Shown: positions 25,108-31,691 of the stretch, in pieces
How positions within the stretch are numbered: the first letter of the stretch is position 1
Layout of the letters: each line of letters starts with the position of its first letter
IMG/VR virus record: IMGVR_UViG_3300006737_000057
Coordinates: 1-45,808 of that record
Strand: one strand, 5' to 3'
Origin: a virus
DNA: 45,808 nt
Made by a program: the position numbers and the translations under genes
Notes under the pieces: model-generated
Seen by the model: the letters and a program-made list of their open reading frames with translations, nothing else
The model's database searches: none
What the model was told of the DNA's origin: nothing

Positions 25108-26965
25108 AATTATCAGCGTAGCCTCCTTCACATGTTATAGGTAAGTCTTTACCCCACGTTGGAGGTACAGACATCTTTTCCATCATAAAATCTAAAGCTT
25201 CTTGCGATTTATTCTTAGGTGCTACACACACTATAGCATCATGAACTGTAAGGATGGCCCGGTACTGAGCAGAGATAGCTAACATTTGTTCTCCTATAAC
25301 AATTCTAGCTAAAGCTTGTACGACGTTTTCCACAACAGAACCGCCCCAAATTGTAACTTTTCCTCTTCTTGACTTATAAACGAACTCACTGCGAGCCCCT
25401 GACACGTCTTTCTCAAGCTCGGGGTACCTCAGGTATAGGCTATTTGGTAGTTGAATTCCTTCTTTAGTTACTTTTAAAACTTTATGTTTGCCTAAATAGT
25501 ATGGCTCTTTTCCATCTCGCCATGATGCTATATCTTCTAATGCGCGGTCACATTCGCTCCACAAATTAATAACTTCATGGTTTAGTTGACGATACACTTT
25601 AACTAAATTTTGACATTCTATATCAGATAGCTTAGCACTAGGAGGTTGAGTTTCTAAAGTATGTTGTAGCTTACGCCACCCTGTACCATATCCTAATCCT
25701 AATATACAAGTCTTACCCACAAACCGTTCTGTTTTATTTCTTTTGTCTATTTTTTTGTTGTATACTTTTGACGCAAAGTTTGAGTATACGTCTTCACCTT
25801 TTCTAAATTGTTCTACCACATCTTTTTGCCCCGCTAACCAAACTAATATACGAGCTTCGATTTGTGAAGAGTCTACATTTAATATAACGTGGTCATCAGG
25901 TGGAAGTATGGCATTTTTTAAAGCTTTCTTTTTTACGTCACGACTTGGTAAGTTTTGAAAGTTTACTTTGTCTGTACCTGCCCACCGCCCTGTGTGAGCA
26001 CCATAATATTTAAGTGGTATAGGAAGTAGTCCTTTGTTGCGTGCACCTATGTCTATAAATCTTTCGATACGAGATTCTTCCATGGTAGACTTTGTTCCTA
26101 ACCTTACTGCACATAGCTCTTGTATAAAACTATCTTCGTGTTCACATAATGCTATAAAACCCAAATCATTTTTAGCCAAAGCATAAGTTTGTTTGCCTGT
26201 TACAGGAGATTCTTTTAATGGTGTTTCTACTCCCAATTCTTCTAACAAATCAGCAAACTGATTGTTGCTTGCTAATTTCTTTCTAACTTCTTCCTCGGTA
26301 TCACACTTTAATTTATTCATTAATGTACCCAACAAAGTTTTCTTTTCAGTTTTAACTTCATCAAGTCTTGTTACAAGAAGTCCATCATCTACTTTTAACA
26401 AAGGTTGAATAAACATTCTTAATGTTAAATCTATAAGGCGAAACTCATCAGCAGGAAATAAGGGTTGTAGTTTTGTAAATAGTTTTGCAGTCAGTTCTAC
26501 ATCATTTTTACAGTATTCTCCGTATCTGTGTAGTTCATGAGGTAAAAAATCTTCTAATCTTTTTCCTTTTGCATCTAAAACTTCTTTACCTTTTTCCCCT
26601 AGTTGATACATAGCAGCCAGATGACCTAAGGAACCTCCGACATTTAATCCGTGTATAGCACGAGCCATAGACAAAGTATCAATATATACCTCAGGAACTA
26701 TATCAAAAATCCACGCAAGAATAGTCCCATCAAATTGCATATTGTGAGCAACAAGACCACATTCATGTATCTTGTATTTGTCTAAAACTTCTTTTAATTC
26801 TTCATGAGTTCCTGAATACCATTTAGTAGAGCAGTCGTCTACTTTAATAGCGAACCCAATCACTTGAAACTGAGCGTCTCGAATGTAATGCTCAGTGGTA
26901 TATTTTTTTAGCCCATAGCCTGTATCATAAAATGTTTCAAAGTCTATGGTGACAATATGTTTCAT
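25094..26965 (-). CDS. polA: DNA polymerase I (family A) with 3'-5' exonuclease
   Basis: The 623-residue protein has both domains. Exonuclease: VTIDFETF with Asp8 and Glu10, HNMQFDG with Asn75 and Asp79, and YCKNDVEL with Asp155. Polymerase: motif A NVDSSQIEAR (Asp365, Glu370), motif B RFVGKTCILGLGYG (Arg414, Lys418, Tyr426) and motif C TVHDAIV (Asp576). There is no 5' nuclease domain, as in T7-like replicative enzymes. The residue matching E. coli Phe762 is Leu422, and the acidic residue after the motif C Asp is Ala577 rather than Glu. This should be the phage replicase, working with the primase-helicase and SSB encoded downstream. Its start overlaps the previous gene end by four bases. Confidence 0.93.
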   Translation of the reverse strand: MKHIVTIDFETFYDTGYGLKKYTTEHYIRDAQFQVIGFAIKVDDCSTKWYSGTHEELKEVLDKYKIHECGLVAHNMQFDGTILAWIFDIVPEVYIDTLSMARAIHGLNVGGSLGHLAAMYQLGEKGKEVLDAKGKRLEDFLPHELHRYGEYCKNDVELTAKLFTKLQPLFPADEFRLIDLTLRMFIQPLLKVDDGLLVTRLDEVKTEKKTLLGTLMNKLKCDTEEEVRKKLASNNQFADLLEELGVETPLKESPVTGKQTYALAKNDLGFIALCEHEDSFIQELCAVRLGTKSTMEESRIERFIDIGARNKGLLPIPLKYYGAHTGRWAGTDKVNFQNLPSRDVKKKALKNAILPPDDHVILNVDSSQIEARILVWLAGQKDVVEQFRKGEDVYSNFASKVYNKKIDKRNKTERFVGKTCILGLGYGTGWRKLQHTLETQPPSAKLSDIECQNLVKVYRQLNHEVINLWSECDRALEDIASWRDGKEPYYLGKHKVLKVTKEGIQLPNSLYLRYPELEKDVSGARSEFVYKSRRGKVTIWGGSVVENVVQALARIVIGEQMLAISAQYRAILTVHDAIVCVAPKNKSQEALDFMMEKMSVPPTWGKDLPITCEGGYADNYGDC

Positions 26966-27198
26966 TCCTTAAATTTCCATCGTTGAGTACCTTGCTTAAC
27001 TATCACATCATCAAATGTAGTCCAATTTTTATCTTTATTTTTTAATGTTTCTTCATATTCTTTAGTTAAATAATGTATAGCGTCTTGTAAAACATCTAAC
27101 TTAATAATATATGAATCAAGTTTTTTATAGGCAGATAAAAATTTAGGTCTTACTTCATTACCCTTTATGTGATAACTTAAGGTTATTAATTGTTGCAT
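26962..27198 (-). CDS. Small helical hypothetical protein upstream of DNA polymerase
   Basis: The 78-residue protein is mostly helical, with KLDVLQDAIHYLTKEYEETL as its strongest amphipathic helix. It starts behind GAGAGG, overlapping the previous stop as TAATG, and its own stop overlaps the polymerase start as ATGA. The tight coupling suggests expression at a level linked to the polymerase. No recognised domain. A polymerase-binding or regulatory helix bundle is possible but only a guess. Confidence 0.5.
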   Translation of the reverse strand: MQQLITLSYHIKGNEVRPKFLSAYKKLDSYIIKLDVLQDAIHYLTKEYEETLKNKDKNWTTFDDVIVKQGTQRWKFKE

Positions 27199-27338
27199 TA
27201 TTTTTTCCTCTCTTTCTGATTTTTACATAATCCTTTTAAATCTCTTGTATGTGTACACCACCATTTTTCATAGAAAAACTTTGCTGGACTTCCACACACA
27301 TGGCACACTCTTTTAGTTTTATTATAGTTTGTTGGCAT
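27198..27338 (-). CDS. Small zinc-finger-like protein
   Basis: Starting at the ATG at 27338 gives 46 residues: MPTNYNKTKRVCHVCGSPAK, then a Trp-Trp-Cys and a His/Cys ending. The CHVCGS and CTHTRDLKGLC spacing suggests a CxxC...CxH/C zinc site. An upstream ATG at 27449 exists in the same frame, but that region overlaps the neighbour by more than 100 bases in another frame and is probably noncoding for this product. The ribosome site is weak. It lies in a run of three small Cys-rich or HTH proteins. Confidence 0.45.
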   Translation of the reverse strand: MPTNYNKTKRVCHVCGSPAKFFYEKWWCTHTRDLKGLCKNQKERKK

Positions 27339-27516
27339 AAAGAGTATGTTCGTCTCGACATTCAGCTGAACACCACCGTCTTTTATTTTTAATAGGTTTA
27401 CCACACCAAATACATTTGCCCGTATTGTTTTCTTCAATAGATATGTCAATACTTTTTAAAGTAGCATCTAATTGCTTTTGAACTTCATCATTAGCTATAT
27501 CTATTTCATCAGCCAT
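27322..27516 (-). CDS. TraR/DksA-type C4 zinc-finger protein
   Basis: The 64-residue protein has an acidic helical first half (MADEIDIANDEVQKQLDATL) and a C-terminal finger CIWCGKP...RRWCSAECRDEH, the CxxCG-x(n)-CxxxC pattern of phage-borne TraR/DksA proteins. Family members bind in the RNA polymerase secondary channel and alter host promoter choice, though many tiny phage versions are untested. AAAGGA precedes the start, which overlaps the upstream stop as TAATG. A role in takeover of host transcription is inference from the family. Confidence 0.65.
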   Translation of the reverse strand: MADEIDIANDEVQKQLDATLKSIDISIEENNTGKCIWCGKPIKNKRRWCSAECRDEHTLYANKL

Positions 27517-27734
27517 TAATAAAATCCTTTACCCCACGGAGTAGATTTTGTTCTTTGTTTATCTGTCATTTTAGGTGGTAGTTTTAACAATCCATCTTTT
27601 TCCCATCTTTCTAATATTGAAACTGTACACCCCGCATACAAAGCTACTCGCGCTCTTGATACTTCTGGTTTTTTAATCATGTAGTCTTTGGCTCTTTGTA
27701 ACATAGTTTCTTTTTCTTTCTTTGAATATGACAC
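27516..27734 (-). CDS. Small HTH protein
   Basis: The GTG at 27734 follows AAAGGA by eight bases and gives 72 residues. The segment VSRARVALYAGCTVSILERWEKDGLLKLPP is a helix-turn-helix with a trailing basic turn, similar to MerR/excisionase-like or transposase-type small HTHs. It is therefore a DNA-binding candidate and, with the protein at 19470-19769, one of two possible readers of the palindromic sites. It is closer to them (0.5 kb from the nearest). The DNA target is not visible. Confidence 0.6.
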   Translation of the reverse strand: MSYSKKEKETMLQRAKDYMIKKPEVSRARVALYAGCTVSILERWEKDGLLKLPPKMTDKQRTKSTPWGKGFY

Positions 27735-27781
27735 TCGTAATCCTTTTTAAATTTGGCGTTCTAGGTAACCTATACCAGTTA

Positions 27782-28039
27782 CTAATCCTCACATGAACCA
27801 CCTATACAATGTTTTCCATGCAAAATTTCATCAGCAATTTCATCTGACATTTGTTGTCGTTCTGCATTATTAATTTCTTGCTCTATTTTTTTAACTGAGT
27901 CTGTTCTTAAAAATATTTTTAACTCATCTATGATTGACTCAATATCCTCTACCCGTTCATCACCCATTGAGTGTTGGTTTAATAACTCTACATAATGTGT
28001 GAGGTAACGCTTTAGTCTACTAAATAGTTCATCACTCAT
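27782..28039 (-). CDS. Hypothetical helical protein
   Basis: The 85 residues are acidic and nearly all helical (DERVEDIESIIDELKIFLRT, then a second helix), ending with Cys-containing CIGGSCED. It starts behind AAAGGAG, twelve bases before the ATG, and overlaps the DUF3310 gene end by eight bases. A 47-bp gap to the next gene carries a small hairpin-capable stretch (GTAAC / GTTAC arms). No family recognised. Confidence 0.5.
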   Translation of the reverse strand: MSDELFSRLKRYLTHYVELLNQHSMGDERVEDIESIIDELKIFLRTDSVKKIEQEINNAERQQMSDEIADEILHGKHCIGGSCED

Positions 28040-28313
28040 AATATTTATTCTCCTTTAAAAATTCTTCTAGCTTTTGTGCATACCACCTAAGTTTTCCCGC
28101 GTCATTGATTTCGTCCTCGGTAGAACCTTTTAATCCTAAGCGGGTATTGTATTTCATGATAGTGCCTTTAAGATACCCTTTGTACTCTTGGTCTGTTAGT
28201 TTAGCACGAATGACCTTAATTGTCTCTATACCTTTTTTATAATGTGGGGGGTTTTCTACTATATCTTTTTGATTGGTACTGTGTGAAGTACACACAGTGT
28301 CATTTGAACTCAT
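28032..28313 (-). CDS. DUF3310-family protein
   Basis: The 93-residue protein matches the DUF3310 pattern: NPPHYKKGIETIKVIRA, LTDQEYKGYLKGTIMKYNTR, and GKLRWYAQKLEE. The family is frequent in phage early operons, sometimes fused to nucleotide-metabolism enzymes, and its function is not established. Unusually, codons for residues 6-12 overlap one of the ten palindromic sites (28280-28296). The start has only a weak AAAGAA ribosome site. It follows the VRR-NUC gene with a ten-base gap. Confidence 0.78.
   Translation of the reverse strand: MSSNDTVCTSHSTNQKDIVENPPHYKKGIETIKVIRAKLTDQEYKGYLKGTIMKYNTRLGLKGSTEDEINDAGKLRWYAQKLEEFLKENKYYE
28280..28296. promoter_or_regulatory. Palindromic site 1 (TGTGTG-AAGTA-CACACA)
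   Basis: Arms extend to ACTGTGTG/CACACAGT. It is the innermost copy and the only one lying fully inside a coding region, the first codons of the DUF3310 gene. Confidence 0.75.
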
Positions 28314-28323
28314 TGTATTTTCT

Positions 28324-28611
28324 TTATTGTAGTTGTTGTAACAACGACTCTAACATGTCTACGTTAAGTTCGTCAATTACTATTGAGAATCCTTGAGCAG
28401 TTTGAATATCTTTGAGGTGTTTCTTTTGAAGTGCGGTAGGTTTTCCTCCGTTGGCTTTGCACTCTATACCAATAAATTTACCTTTATAACAAGCAAGTAT
28501 ATCAGGTACTCCGTTAGCACCATAGCCTCCCGTTGCGGGCATGCAGTGATATGCACCTAGCTTATCTAATACTTTCTTTACTTTTACCTTTACTTTTTTC
28601 TCGGGTGTCAC
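28324..28611 (-). CDS. VRR-NUC domain nuclease
   Basis: The GTG at 28611 gives 95 residues. The sequence has the VRR-NUC core: GAYHCMPATGGYGANGVPDI and then CYKGKFIGIECKANGGKPTA, containing the PD and ExK residues of the PD-(D/E)XK fold, followed by a helix with Gln and Lys (LQKKHLKDIQ). Small stand-alone VRR-NUC proteins are common in phages and are structure-specific or Holliday-junction-type nucleases in related cases. The start is inside the end of the upstream gene, with AGGT before it. It fits the recombination theme of this operon. Confidence 0.85.
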   Translation of the reverse strand: MTPEKKVKVKVKKVLDKLGAYHCMPATGGYGANGVPDILACYKGKFIGIECKANGGKPTALQKKHLKDIQTAQGFSIVIDELNVDMLESLLQQLQ

Positions 28612-29035
28612 TATCTTTACCTAGTAGAGAGCTATATTCTTTTTTAGATAAAGGCACTATATACCAACCGTTTTCTATTTTAAACCCTAATTCTAATTTA
28701 TCTTCTTTGTCTTGCCATGATTCTTTTGGGTGATTGGTATGGACAAAATTACTTGGAAAGAAACCGCGCGATAAATATACGAGGCGCTTAAGTAAGTCAG
28801 ATAGATTAGTAAATATTATGTGGTGATAAGATTCTGTTACATCTATATTAATAATTTTTGTGAGTAGAAAAGGGGGAAGGGTGTCAGGTGTATACCTCCT
28901 AGTATAGTTTTTTGTGGGTAGGTGGCACACATAATAAGAGTTTTCTTTTGAGACGGGAACTAAGATATTCCCGTCCTCAAAATCTTCATAAAGTTCAGAC
29001 GTCAAATTTAAGAATCCATTGTTGCTTCCATGCAT
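28562..29035 (-). CDS. Hypothetical protein
   Basis: The 157-residue ORF overlaps the upstream gene by 41 bases and the VRR-NUC gene by 50 bases, which is more than usual here, and its ATG has no clear ribosome site, so the start is uncertain. A Tyr/Pro-rich front half (THPLPTK-like region) leads to a C-terminus with GFKIENGWYIVPLSKKEY and a basic tail rich in Lys and Ser. I recognise no domain. An N-terminus further in is possible. Confidence 0.45.
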   Translation of the reverse strand: MHGSNNGFLNLTSELYEDFEDGNILVPVSKENSYYVCHLPTKNYTRRYTPDTLPPFLLTKIINIDVTESYHHIIFTNLSDLLKRLVYLSRGFFPSNFVHTNHPKESWQDKEDKLELGFKIENGWYIVPLSKKEYSSLLGKDSDTREKSKGKSKESIR

Positions 29036-30020
29036 AACTTGCCATGGATTTAGGGTTTGTGTACAAACTTACTACTTCTAAGTCTTGTAAGTATCTAGTT
29101 TGTTCGCCTAAAGTGTAAGGTGCATGACACTTATCTATAAGGTAACTTTCTACTAACTCGTCCCGCAAAGTATTAATGTTTAGTAAAGTAGGTATTAGTT
29201 TATCAGACTCAGGATAATCTTCAACTTCCTCATATGCTTTCAAAGTAAATTCTTTTGTTGTAGGATTACCTTTACCAATATAATGAAAGTCTGTTATTCT
29301 ATCTTTACCAATAATCCAAAAGTTTGACGCTAATAACTTTTCTTGGTTATCTTTTTGTCTTACCTTAAACGCTATTGCTTCATTTCGACCATCAAGTTTA
29401 TCTTTAAAATACTTTAAGTTTTCAGCGTCAAGTATAGTTTTTTTAGGGTTAAAGAAAGCGTCTAAAAGTATATGTCCTTGTTCAGAATTTAAAGAAGTAC
29501 CATTTTCTTTTTGCCAATGGTCATTATCTCCTCCCTCAATATTTTTTAAGTTTTCTTTGACATTACTTTCAGACGTAATTTTACTCATATCTAGAAAACC
29601 TTTTGAGGTTGCAGAAAACGGAACTTGCTCATCTTCTCTACGTTTTTGTATTGAAGAAACTAACTTTCTAAGTGTGGTGGACTTCACATAATTGTCAGCA
29701 TATCGTCTTTTCCATGGTTGCAAACACTCAGTAGATACAAAGACAAATCTTTGTGGTTCCATATCTGAATCTATTAAGATTGCACCCACAGGAATACCAT
29801 TTTCATTTCCTATGGCATACCCCATTTCTTCAACACTATGTCTTTCTTTTGCGGGGTGTACATTATAGGGTTGAATTATGTAAGCATTTTCATCATCATC
29901 TTTAGCCCAAACTACTTCGCTAAGCACTACCCAATTAAACTTAAAGTTAAGTTCTTTGATTAGTGGTTCAAATTCCCAATGAATTTTCAAAGGTTTAGTT
30001 CCATATACTAAATTACTCAT
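28995..30020 (-). CDS. Hypothetical protein, early gene behind palindromic site 2
   Basis: The 341-residue protein is charged, with many aromatic residues (WKRRYADNY, FDFHYIG-like strands) and a low-complexity Asn/Glu stretch near residues 150-185. No catalytic motif is evident. The ATG lies 20 bases after site 2, with a purine-rich GAGAGGAGAA in between serving as ribosome site. The gene is on the border of the operator-rich region and its base composition is still AT-rich. I do not recognise it. Confidence 0.55.
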   Translation of the reverse strand: MSNLVYGTKPLKIHWEFEPLIKELNFKFNWVVLSEVVWAKDDDENAYIIQPYNVHPAKERHSVEEMGYAIGNENGIPVGAILIDSDMEPQRFVFVSTECLQPWKRRYADNYVKSTTLRKLVSSIQKRREDEQVPFSATSKGFLDMSKITSESNVKENLKNIEGGDNDHWQKENGTSLNSEQGHILLDAFFNPKKTILDAENLKYFKDKLDGRNEAIAFKVRQKDNQEKLLASNFWIIGKDRITDFHYIGKGNPTTKEFTLKAYEEVEDYPESDKLIPTLLNINTLRDELVESYLIDKCHAPYTLGEQTRYLQDLEVVSLYTNPKSMASYAWKQQWILKFDV

Positions 30021-30039
30021 TACATTCTCCTCTCGTTAA

Positions 30040-30056
30040 TGTGTGATGTTCACACA
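30040..30056. promoter_or_regulatory. Palindromic site 2 (TGTGTG-ATGTT-CACACA)
   Basis: It covers the stop codon of the upstream gene (30050-30052) and stands 20 bases before the ATG at 30020. Counting the outer spacer bases, the arms are TGTGTGA/TCACACA with a three-base centre. Confidence 0.8.
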
Positions 30057-30919
30057 GTTTGGTTTGTGTTTAGTCTGTTTGCTTCAAATTTTACTCGTAA
30101 GTTTTTGTTACGAGGTATTCTCCCCTCTGACCATGGTATTATTTCGTCATCATATATACCCTCTTTTTCATAATAAAATTTTCTAAGGTATGATAGTCCG
30201 TAATTAATAATTTTATTTTTTTCTTGGTCATCAAAATCTATTAGTCCACTTCTACCATTTGCAATGATAAGAAAAAGTACCTGTTCATAGGGCGAAAGTT
30301 TATTAAGTGTTGCCTCTACATCAAGAGAGTCAAACTTATGTATGACTTCATGATATTCTTTTCGTATAGATTCTACATCTTGCCTCAATGCTTCGCGGTC
30401 AGTATTTTGTAGCCATTGTTTTGCCAAGATAATATTATCTTTATACTTCACACGAATTTTATACTCTTGTTTCTTATCTATCTTAGAAACGTGAATACTG
30501 TAATATGAATCAGGACATGGTTTTTGATTAGCTAAATCTAATTTCATATGTTGTGATACGTGGTATTCATTACTGTTACTATCTAAGTATCTATCTTTAC
30601 CATTCTCCTTATAGACACGCCATATAAATCCTAGCTTGGCTCTACACCAACATATGTATCCGTTACCGTCAAATATTGTTTGATTAAGTACAGTCATATC
30701 TGTGGAATATAAATCCATGCTACCTCTAGTCCACTCAAATAAATCTCCTCTGTGTATAGCACCTATCTCTTTCCCGTAACAATACAGTACAAACTTATCA
30801 TCTCCGTCGGGCATAAAATACTTATGCCCGTGACTCCTTTTATACAACGGATATTCGTTTGGTCTTGCTCGGTATGGTTTTTGCGTTTTTACAATTTGAA
30901 CTAAGTCATTAAACATCAT
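30050..30919 (-). CDS. Hypothetical protein
   Basis: I place the start at the ATG at 30919 because AAGGAG stands seven bases in front of it. In-frame ATGs further upstream would overlap the neighbouring gene. The 289 residues include many Tyr, Trp and Lys (YKRSHGHKYFMPDGDDKFVLYC, then GYICWCRAKLGFIWRVY), which suggests a beta-rich front half, and a helical end (SPYEQVLFLIIANGRSGLIDF). Not recognised. A few alternating strands with His and Cys could indicate a metal site, but no pattern is firm. Confidence 0.5.
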   Translation of the reverse strand: MMFNDLVQIVKTQKPYRARPNEYPLYKRSHGHKYFMPDGDDKFVLYCYGKEIGAIHRGDLFEWTRGSMDLYSTDMTVLNQTIFDGNGYICWCRAKLGFIWRVYKENGKDRYLDSNSNEYHVSQHMKLDLANQKPCPDSYYSIHVSKIDKKQEYKIRVKYKDNIILAKQWLQNTDREALRQDVESIRKEYHEVIHKFDSLDVEATLNKLSPYEQVLFLIIANGRSGLIDFDDQEKNKIINYGLSYLRKFYYEKEGIYDDEIIPWSEGRIPRNKNLRVKFEANRLNTNQTV

Positions 30920-31163
30920 TTTCATTCTCCTTAAATCTATTTGATTCGTTTGTTTTATGATTATACTCAGACACTTCTGTTTGAGTATCATCTCCATATT
31001 CAGTCCATTTAGTAATTAAATGTCCTCCGTCATCTTCACTAAGTTCAATGGCATTGTTGGCTCCAATCTCTTCAACTTCTTCTCTAGTCAACAACTCATT
31101 ACTCTTAATTTTTACAACTCTTACATCTACCGATTGCTCGGTATAATAATAGATATACTTCAT
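30909..31163 (-). CDS. Small acidic hypothetical protein
   Basis: The 84-residue protein opens with YIYYYTEQSVDVRVVKIKS, a likely beta hairpin, and becomes acidic and polar (SEDDGGHLITKWTEYGDD). AAGGAG precedes the start. Stop and start of neighbours overlap (ATGA upstream, eleven bases downstream), so it is part of one coupled set of small genes at 30.9-31.7 kb. No family recognised. Confidence 0.5.
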   Translation of the reverse strand: MKYIYYYTEQSVDVRVVKIKSNELLTREEVEEIGANNAIELSEDDGGHLITKWTEYGDDTQTEVSEYNHKTNESNRFKENENDV

Positions 31164-31375
31164 TTCTTTTTCTCCTTATGGTTTAAATCAATACAAAATA
31201 CAGGTGGTTCTACTTTTACAAACACGCTATTGTTCGGACTTATAGACTCTAGTAGAAACCCTTTCTTTGCATGGCAGTGATACACTTTCTCGGGTTGAAA
31301 TATAGTGAAATACATCAACGCGATTACCATACTAATTGCCACGCCAACTAAAAAACTTGCGACTAGCTTAATCAT
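31160..31375 (-). CDS. Small membrane protein
   Basis: The 71 residues start MIKLVASFLVGVAISMVIAL, one transmembrane helix running to about residue 27, followed by a basic/polar region of about 45 residues with two Cys and a C-terminal KEKKK. The topology would put the tail outside or inside depending on the helix orientation, which is not clear. It overlaps the 51-residue gene upstream by eight bases. In an early operon such a protein might block superinfection or touch host envelope systems, but this is conjecture. Confidence 0.55.
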   Translation of the reverse strand: MIKLVASFLVGVAISMVIALMYFTIFQPEKVYHCHAKKGFLLESISPNNSVFVKVEPPVFCIDLNHKEKKK

Positions 31376-31523
31376 AAGTGTTCTCCTCTACTGTTATTTC
31401 TACATCAATTGGTTCGCCCCAACTCATATGATTTCTTACGCGGTGTTCAGCTTCATCTTTATTGGTAGCCTTTACTTCAATCGGTTCGTACTCTTGCTTA
31501 ACATAAACAACAAAATTTTTCAT
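31368..31523 (-). CDS. Small hypothetical protein (51 residues)
   Basis: The ORF starts at 31523 behind AGGAGA with a seven-base spacer. It reads MKNFVVYVKQEYEPIEVKAT, then EAEHRVRNHMSWGEPIDVEI, a probable beta-alpha-beta mini domain with an acidic end. The start overlaps the upstream stop as ATGA, and the stop overlaps the membrane-protein start. These features make it a real gene although it is very short. Confidence 0.6.
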   Translation of the reverse strand: MKNFVVYVKQEYEPIEVKATNKDEAEHRVRNHMSWGEPIDVEITVEENTYD

Positions 31524-31654
31524 TGCATATTCTCCTTTGAAATTTCATAAACATTTGATTCAACTTCATGGTCATCTAGGGCATTGACCACACTATCGAA
31601 TGTGGTCTTGTCCCCATTTTTTACTACAACTAAAAACATCATTTCCGTGTCCAT
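31520..31654 (-). CDS. Small acidic hypothetical protein (44 residues)
   Basis: The ORF reads MDTEMMFLVVVKNGDKTTFD and continues NALDDHEVESNVYEI. GGAGA stands eight bases before the ATG, and palindromic site 3 lies 21 bases upstream, the same distance as at the MoxR gene. It is the first gene after the VWA gene, coupled by ATGA to the next ORF. The sequence looks like a beta-alpha-beta mini domain, similar in style to the following 51-residue protein. No function is assignable. Confidence 0.6.
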   Translation of the reverse strand: MDTEMMFLVVVKNGDKTTFDSVVNALDDHEVESNVYEISKENMQ

Positions 31655-31674
31655 ACCAGTTCTCCATTTGCGAC

Positions 31675-31691
31675 TGTGTGTGATTCACACA
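31675..31691. promoter_or_regulatory. Palindromic site 3 (TGTGTG-TGATT-CACACA)
   Basis: It covers the stop codon of the VWA gene (31685-31687) and lies 21 bases before the ATG at 31654. The spacer is the least symmetric of the set. Confidence 0.8.
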
